Under the pieces are notes generated by a model, which made no database searches, was not told where the DNA came from, and saw only the letters and a list, made by a program, of their open reading frames with translations. Of a DNA stretch of 64,000 bases, positions 57,737 through 64,000 are shown piece by piece. The stretch spans positions 41,295,514 to 41,359,513 of the forward strand of contig OY829537.1 of the NCBI GenBank assembly GCA_963691705.1, given 5' to 3'. This DNA comes from Viola odorata (taxonomy: Eukaryota; Streptophyta; Magnoliopsida; Malpighiales; Violaceae). Made by a program: the position numbers and the translations under genes. The first letter of the stretch is position 1; each line of letters begins with the position of its first letter.

Positions 57737-58864
57737 ACAATAGAGCTATCGGAGGATCTAGCTGAACGAATTTATCTAGCGACAACAAGATCACAAGAAA
57801 GGGAAGACATGGAAAATGTATATTTAGCGGAGAAATTACACATAAGAGCGATGGGAAGATGGGAGTTACCGGGAATTAGAAGACGGATGGAAGGGACGGA
57901 GATGAGCACACGCGAAGTAGCGAAAATCACACGAACAATTGCTTGATCAAGATATAATCCGAGGGCCAAGTGGGACTCGTTTCTATGGATGATCAAACAA
58001 ATAAAACCCCGATTTCATTCAAGCCAAAATAATCACAACCATTACAAACTTTGATTTCCCGGAGAGAGATCGGGAGGAGTAATCTCAAACTCAAGCGATC
58101 CCTCTCAAGGAATTAAAGTGATGAGCCAAGGCTTAGGTGATAAGAGAAGGAGTAAACTCACTTTACAAATATCACACACATGACTAAGCTCCCTCAAGAA
58201 AGAAAGACGAGCTATTTATAGTTCGTACAAAAGATGGGCTTGAAAAGCCCAAAAAGGCCATTTTCTCCCATGTCTGGTGGTATATCGCCTGGAGGCTTGA
58301 AGTCCTGGCGGTATAGCGCTAGCTTCACTCCCAAAATGCCAAAAATACTGATTCCTGGCGGTATGCCGCCCCATACATGGCATTCCTGGCGGTATGCCGC
58401 TAGGCTCGTTCACACTACGCGCTGAAATGTCGACTGGCATAACTTTTGATCCACCCGTCAGATTGGCCTGAAACTTGTTCCAAACGGAAGCTAACATCTT
58501 GAAGTTTTCATCAAGCTTCGGTTCTCGTAAATCGGAATCCATTTTCTTGTCCATAATCTTTGACGAATATGCGACGCAATTCAGACTTGTATGGAACCTC
58601 TTGGATGGAGCATTTGTTGTCAAGGCCTTGGGTTGGGTGCGCGTGGCCTGGTGACTTGCTAGGGCTAGACGCGCCTCTACTTCATGGCTTTCTCGACCAT
58701 CTTGGGAGTTTCGTTCATCTAGGCCTAGGCATGGTGTGGAATTGGCACTTGATCCCCGACCTTGGACATGATTAACGTTCATCTGCAAGGCTCGACTGCC
58801 CGTGACCGATCCTCTTGGCAATGTGTCAAGTTGTTCTAATTCGAAGGGGGTCGTGATCACATAA
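57737..58864 (-). repeat. Duplicate of 52223-53361 (LTR 2 plus E5 tail)
   Basis: More than 95% identical to the left copy by eye. It includes LTR sequence to about 58229 and a tail ORF (58216-58860, 214 codons) that ends at the break. Confidence 0.88.
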
Positions 58865-59921
58865 GCAGTGGTGAGGTGGGACAGAGAAAATCAACCTCTT
58901 CGATGTGTGGGTATTGAGCTGCTTGACCAAGACAGTGAGGGCTGATCAGAAGCTGAAAACCGAAAAGTTGCAGAGATCTGAGCTATAAATCTTCAACTGC
59001 TGCATCGAGATGCTGAAAGCAGTTATATGGCAACTACCACAGAGCATCAGAGAGACAAAAGCTCTATTATGGGGATTCTTGGTGACTCAGCCTAAATATT
59101 CAAAAGCAAATTAAAGCACTCCAGTAAGCAATATGGAGAACACCTGCTAGGCCGAGCCGTTCACATCGTGTACGTACTAAAGATCAGACGCCCAAGGAAA
59201 ATTTTGCTGCTCCAAGTTCAACAATCCAGAATATCGTGTATGCTCCCTTTCTGTTCAAAAAAAAAGAAAAAGAAAAAGAAATCGAATAAATCATTTGAGC
59301 AAAAAAAGGAGTACAGAAACAGAACTGGAGCAGAGCACTTCAAAGATCAGAAGACCGACAGCACTATCCTACAAAAGATACCCCCACTCTCCTTCAGCAC
59401 TCTCTGTCTTGCCCTTGCCGCTACCAGCAGGAGGTCTTTCTCACCAACTTGTCTTTTTCCAGCTAAGAAACTTCTACCCTTCCTTCTCTCTACTTTGAAC
59501 CCCCCTTCTCCAACATCTTATTTTTTGCTTTACCCTTGCAAAGTCTCTTTGATCATATGATTGCCTATGCGTGTGTTCTTTGTACTCGGGTCGTTATTGT
59601 AAATTTGGTTTTGTGCATGATCATTAGCATTGATGAGTGATAAACACCTAACTCTATTTTTTAGCGTGAGTGACAAACACCATTTCTTGTGAGGATTGCT
59701 TGCAGCAGGCTGATGTAGGAAAGCTACTCTTCTAGTTTCGTTATTCCTTTAGAGTATTGCAGAGTTCATCTAGGCTAGAGGGTGGCGTACTGCTTGGTCG
59801 AGGCGTAAGTGGTGGCGTAAGTAACTGTGTGTGTTGTGGATTGAGGCTGTGTGTTCCTGATGAGGTGATGCTTTCTGATTTTAATGCTCGAGGGCGAGCA
59901 TCGGGGTAGTGTGGGGATGTT
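58865..59921 (+). other. E4 3' non-coding region, second part
   Basis: No gene recognised. Ends in the polypurine region GGGGTAGTGTGGGGATG directly before the 3' LTR (59904-59920). An AG-rich run (AAAAAAAAAGAAAAAG) lies near 59256. Confidence 0.6.
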
Positions 59922-61307
59922 TGATAGAGTGTTTTATGTCCTTAATTCTTCCCTCTTTTGTATGCCTTTTTAGATCATGATGCTACTTACGTTGCTGTGT
60001 TTACTCTCTTTTTACAGATCTGGGCTAATTAAGAGGAAAATACAAAAAGAAAGCTTTCTATCATTTTCTGGAATGCAATGAGCAGCTAGGCTGAGCAGCT
60101 GGACGTTCACGGAAGGCAGCAGTGTCCTAGCGAGAAAAGGAAACAAGCACATTAAAGGAAAATAGCAGATCTGCTCAATTAATGCGCCAGAAGTCCCAAT
60201 CGCAGTAGAAGTCCTATGGGGAGTTGAATTCAAATTGGATTAGAAATTTAATTTGTAATAATCCTATAAGTACTTTTAGTAATTAGGTTTTCGGGATCTC
60301 TCTCTTCGGCTCTTCTCTCCCGCTGAACCTTTGGCGCCACCACTGCCTTCGGCACTCTTGTTATTCTCTCTAATAAACCGGAGCAGTTGCTCCGGCCGGT
60401 ATTGAATAGAATTTATTCTTCATCTTATCTTCTATTTTAATTATGCAATTTAATTATTTATTTGTCTTTACTTTTAATATGAGCGGCTAAGTCTTCTTAT
60501 TCTTGGTAAGAGTCGATTGAAGGTTGCAAAGGAAGCCGTGAGGTCAAATTGTACTTCATAAATTCTGTGTTGATATCTTCTTGTTCAATAATTAACTGTC
60601 AATTTACCTAGGTTAATTATTAGCTTGATCACCTATTAATTGAACTAGAGTAATTACTATCGTCCTTGTAGTTATACCTAACGCGAAGCTGCAGGGTGGA
60701 GCAGATAACTATACTGGTCCTGACTAGAAACCTGGTATCCCCCAGTTGGATTGAACAAGTCGTTAGGGTAGAGCCTCGAACGTACTGAGTGTCTCGCCCT
60801 AGATGCATCTTACCTCTTCTTCATGGGCATCCGAGTGTTGCCTCCATAAGCGTACCTTGGAGGACGGCGGACTGTCAAGGTAAACCCATAAGCGTACCTT
60901 AGGATAGCTTCTATTACGAAGGTAAGCAGGGGACCTAAGCGTACCTGGTCCCTATAGTGCGTCTATCAGCTCGGGGTAGACAATGCTTGCACCAATGACC
61001 GGCTGACCATAATTGCAACCGGATACAGACTCTTACTGGGAACCCTCTTCTCTACTGGTTTCTTATTACCTCTATTACTCTTTGCTACTAGTTGTTATTA
61101 TTTTCGTAGTCAATAATTAGATTAATCAAACAACCATTCAAAACCCCCCTTTTTGTTACTTATTGCTTGGATTGCTTAGTTTGTCAGATTGAATTGAGTG
61201 TTGATCCCTTAATCCCTGTGTTCGATCCTGTTACCATTATACACAATTTATTGTGCACATTGACTGCAGGTTTTATTATTATTTTTGACGGGTTCGACAA
61301 CCGATCA
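59922..61307 (+). repeat. E4 3' LTR
   Basis: Near-identical to 38027-39410, followed by target duplication TCTCC (61308-61312). Confidence 0.95.
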
Positions 61308-62180
61308 TCTCCCGCGCACTAAGCTGGTAAGGATGCCCTATTTGTTGTGGTTGATAGGTTTTCTAAAATGACTCACTTTATCCCATGTCATTCTACTAGT
61401 GACGCGCCGCATGTTGCTACTATATTTTTTTGTGAAATTGTGAGACTCCATGGCATGCCACGCACTATAGTAAGCGATAGGGATAGTAAGTTCCTTACAC
61501 ATTTTTGGCATGTGTTATGGGCTAAGTTAGGGACCAAGCTCCTCTTTTCTACCTCTTACCATCCCCCAAACGGATGGGCAAACCGAGGTAGTCAATAGGA
61601 CGCTCGGCACTTTGTTGCGCATCATGATTAAACAAAGCCCCAAAATATGGGAGGATTGCATTCCATTCATAGAATTTGCTTATAACCGCACCATGCATTC
61701 TTCTACACATTTCTCTCCATTTGAGCTTGTCTATGGGTTCAATCCTCTTACCCCCATAGATTTGCTACCTATTCCATTGACCGCATGTGCTAGCCTAGAT
61801 GGAGAAGCAAAAGCGGACATGGTAAGCAAGATGCACACGGTAGCCAAGGACCGCATTGAAGCCCTCAACGCCAAGCTCATCAAGAAGCGAGACTTCGGAT
61901 GCCGCATCCGATCCTTCGAGGTGGGAGAGTTGGTTTGGGTCCACATGAAAAAGGAACGTCGGGCGAGCAAGCTAAGCCAACGCGGCAATGGACCCCTCCT
62001 CATCTTGGAGAAAATCAGTGACAACACCTATGTTCTTGACATTCCTTCTTCGTATGGAAACACTAGTCACTCCTTTAATATTAATGATCTTTTCCCTTTT
62101 CTTGAAGGTGATAAAGATGAAGAGCTAGGAGGGAGCGACGGTGTGGATTAGAGGATGAATCCTTGTGAAGGGGGAGGGGA
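61308..62180 (+). pseudogene. E3 integrase core and C-terminus (continuation)
   Basis: Resumes the fragment cut at 38026: [24 protein letters not shown], then a frameshift near 61565-61590, then ALNYIPF-like core end (FIEFAYNRTMHSS), GPY/F-like module (KLSQRGNGPLLIL) and the motif RMNPCEGGGDD. A stop at about 62149-62151 precedes that motif. Polypurine tract AAGGGGGAGGGGA at 62168-62180. Confidence 0.87.
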
Positions 62181-63117
62181 TGATACAGCCCAAGCCCATG
62201 GCCTGACCAAAGTCGCGCATAGGCACGCCATAAGGAGCAAGGATGTCATGATCAGCCTTCTCATCAAGGCGCTTAGGACCGAAGAAGGCAAGGCCGCGAC
62301 CCAATGGAGCCTATGTGTCCATGCCAACGACTCGACTCACAGCCTCACGCCCGAGTTCGAGTCCGCGCCAAGCGCTAAGACCGCACCCGCACCCAGCGCC
62401 TCAGCCTCGCGCGCGCCCATCGCATCTCACGCATCCAGCGCCTCGGCCTCGCCAAAGCTCAGCACTATGGCCTCGCCAAGGCACAGCACCTCGGCCTTGC
62501 CAAAACCCAGCGCCAAGGCCATGTCCGCAGCCGCGCCTTGTCACTCGACCAAGTCCGCGACCCATCACACGCTCAAGCGAGCCCGCGTGTCCCATGAGTG
62601 AAGCCTCTTTGTCTAAGGGTTATTTGGGTCTTTTCCCTTTGTAAATATCTTTCCTATAAATAGAAGGACTTAGCCTTCTTTTATAGTTTCTTTTTGTTTG
62701 TGAGATTTTTCTCCAAAGCCTTAAGCCATTAGTCTATCTCTAGGGTTCTTAGAGTCGTAGCTTTTCTCCTTCAAGGCAGCCGCTTGCTCATCTTTCATTG
62801 ATGATCAAGTAAGCCTTGAGCTAGAAATCGTTTAGTCATTTGTAATAGGAAAGTTGCTTGGCCTTCGTTGCCAAGAGGGTTTCCTCCAAACTTCCATGTC
62901 TAAAACCTTGTTAATATATAAAGCTCCTTCCTTTTTCCCTTTCCAATATTCCATTTCCTCCATATTATCCATCTATATTTTCCGCTGCAACTCCTTTACA
63001 AAATCATCCATCCGAACGTCCATTCGAACCATCAACGCCGAAGCCAACCGTGCGCGAGACTAGATCCGACTCCCTTCAAGCGACGCCAAGGCCTTCTAAG
63101 GAACTTGGGCCCTATCA
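62181..63117 (+). repeat. E3 3' LTR
   Basis: Starts TGATACAGCCCAAGCC right after the polypurine tract and ends GGGCCCTATCA. A TATA box (CCTATAAATAG) is at about 62653-62663. The pol frame stays open into it to 62601 as an Ala/Ser/Pro-rich repeat. The 5' LTR is lost, so no pair can confirm the end. Confidence 0.7.
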
Positions 63118-63129
63118 GTAGCTCCCTCC

Positions 63130-64000
63130 TTGGGTTCTAGACTTCTCACATTCATTTCAAGCTAGGCAGTGTTAACGACACGAAATTCTGGTGGGATTTA
63201 TGGGCCTGGCAAGTATCTCTGGCTCTCCAATTCCCACGCCTATATTCCCTTTCATGTAACTAGTTAGGCTTTGTTAGTGATTTTGGAGAATGGTAGGGCG
63301 AGTCTTGGGTATGGAGTTGGTCTTGGAGGAGGGGCTCTTTGAATGGGAGGTGGAAGAAGTACGTAATCTCCAAGACCTGTTAATTAAGCCGAGCAAGGGG
63401 ATGAATAGTCAAGCTCTGATGTGGGATCTTGAAACCTTGGGCTCGTTCTCTGTCAAGTCATTCTACCAGGAGATTGAGAATCATCGCTTCGGAGGGGATA
63501 AAAACCCTCTTTTAGAGTCGTGTTGGAGCAGATACTCAGAATTCTTCGTCTGTTTACCTTGCAGGATCGCATCGCTACTAAGGAGTTCCTTCGAAAGTGT
63601 AGCATGATAACGTTGGAGACTAGCTACTGCCCGCTTTACTCTGAAGTGGAGGAAAGCACCCATCACCTCCTTCTTCATTGTCGGATCGTCTCCCTTGTTT
63701 GGGCTCATATTATGCGCTGGTTGGATATTGTTTGGGTGCCGCAGAGGACTGTGACTAATCTATGGCTGAGTTGGAGCGGGTTGGTGGTTTCTAAGCAGAA
63801 GTAGGTACATGAGATGTGGAAAATGTTGCTATACGCGATGCTATGGATCATTTGGACGCAGCGCAACAAAGTGCTATTTCAGCAAGAGATTTTTTGCACA
63901 TACCGCACTGTTAACCTTATCTTCTCTTCTTGGCAGAATTGGATGAAAGGCAGAGATCCCTTGTTCCCGTATAATTCGGTTCAGATGATGATATCTTCTT
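63130..64000 (+). pseudogene. L1-type LINE ORF2, C-terminal zinc-binding region
   Basis: Readable in shifting frames: FWWDLWA and FPRLYSLS near 63185-63260, LGSFSVKSFYQEI near 63440, then STHHLLLHCRIVSLVW near 63655-63705 (reverse-transcriptase zinc-binding domain, zf-RVT type), and AMLWIIWTQRNKVLF near 63840-63880. This order is the usual end of plant LINE ORF2 proteins. Broken by frameshifts and stops (for example near 63260 and 63525) and running out of the window. Confidence 0.75.

Larger units (their letters stand above)
51693..58864 (-). mobile_element. E5: rearranged non-autonomous gypsy cluster inserted in E4
   Basis: Minus-strand elements with LTRs whose + strand starts TGATGTGATCCTGCC (51693, 52191, 57327). 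Parts: two adjacent LTRs, an internal region with a long ORF but no RT, RNase H or integrase, an initiator-Met-like primer site, a third truncated LTR, and a second partial copy of LTR plus 3' coding tail. GCAGT at 51688-51692 recurs at 58865-58869, but the right end lacks the LTR terminus, so a simple insertion is not proven. Confidence 0.75.
38027..61307 (+). mobile_element. E4: Athila-lineage Ty3/gypsy element
   Basis: Bounded by 1384- and 1386-bp LTRs (TGATAGAGTG...CAACCGATCA) and target duplication TCTCC. It has the Athila-type primer site, gag-PR-RT-RH-INT, a separate long ORF after pol, and a GTGTGGGGAT polypurine region. Without its two internal insertions it would be about 12.9 kb, normal for Athila. 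The LTRs differ at roughly 25 positions by eye (about 1.8%), mostly transitions, so it is younger than E1. Confidence 0.94.

Noticed and set aside
51688..58869. GCAGT repeat as a definite target duplication of E5
   Set aside because: The right end lacks the CA terminus of an LTR, and a 5-bp match can occur by chance; reported only as possible.
59168..59560. 130-aa ORF with a poly-lysine run
   Set aside because: Produced by an A/G-rich run in the Athila 3' non-coding region; no family resemblance.

Overview
This window is intergenic plant DNA made almost entirely of nested transposable elements. The families point to an angiosperm: Athila and Tat-lineage Ty3/gypsy elements, another Ty3/gypsy family with an initiator-Met-like primer site, a MuDR-like (MULE) DNA transposon and an L1-type LINE. 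I see no host gene, tRNA, rRNA or CRISPR array. A run of 200 Ns (54914-55113) is an assembly gap.

Layout from left to right. (a) 1-2868: 3' end of a Tat-like element (E6) with its 3' LTR at 1794-2868. (b) 4045-11898: a complete gypsy element (E0, + strand) with 5-bp target duplications and a nearly open gag-pol. (c) about 12138-14294 and 30416-31960: two halves of a decayed MULE, with a GRF zinc-finger gene on + and the C-terminus of a mudrA-type transposase on -. (d) 14295-30415: a complete 16.1-kb Tat-lineage element (E1, - strand) inserted into tandem repeats inside the MULE, target duplication GCATA. (e) about 31960-37290: the 3' part of a second Tat-like element (E2, + strand). (f) about 37291-38026 and 61308-63117: a truncated gypsy element (E3) cut in two by (g) 38027-61307, a 23.3-kb Athila element (E4, + strand, target duplication TCTCC). 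E4 itself contains a 3.2-kb solo LTR (41965-45183, target duplication GAAAC) and a rearranged non-autonomous gypsy cluster (E5, 51693-58864, - strand). (h) about 63130-64000: C-terminal part of a LINE ORF2.

The most interesting biology is the antisense gene cassette in E1 and E2. Between pol and the 3' LTR, and opposite to gag-pol, E1 carries four ORFs: a 127-aa protein, an acidic 154-aa protein, and two paralogous large proteins resembling the 'putative gypsy type transposon' (Transposase_28) family. Each has its own TATA-like box. E2 carries the same genes in the same order, again antisense to its LTR. The large-protein genes share a phase-1 spliceosomal intron in all three copies where it can be examined. 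In E2 the two-exon gene is fully open (696 codons). Extra ORFs in Tat-lineage elements are known; the multi-gene arrangement, separate promoters and conserved intron are what I would follow up.

Other points: the two LTRs of E1 differ by two separate hairpin-loop inversions; E5 encodes a zinc-knuckle protein fused to an unrecognised repeated 'FSW' module and retains no pol; E4 is disabled almost only by in-frame stop codons while its 3' ORF stays open. All identities and counts were made by eye; no database search or alignment was run.
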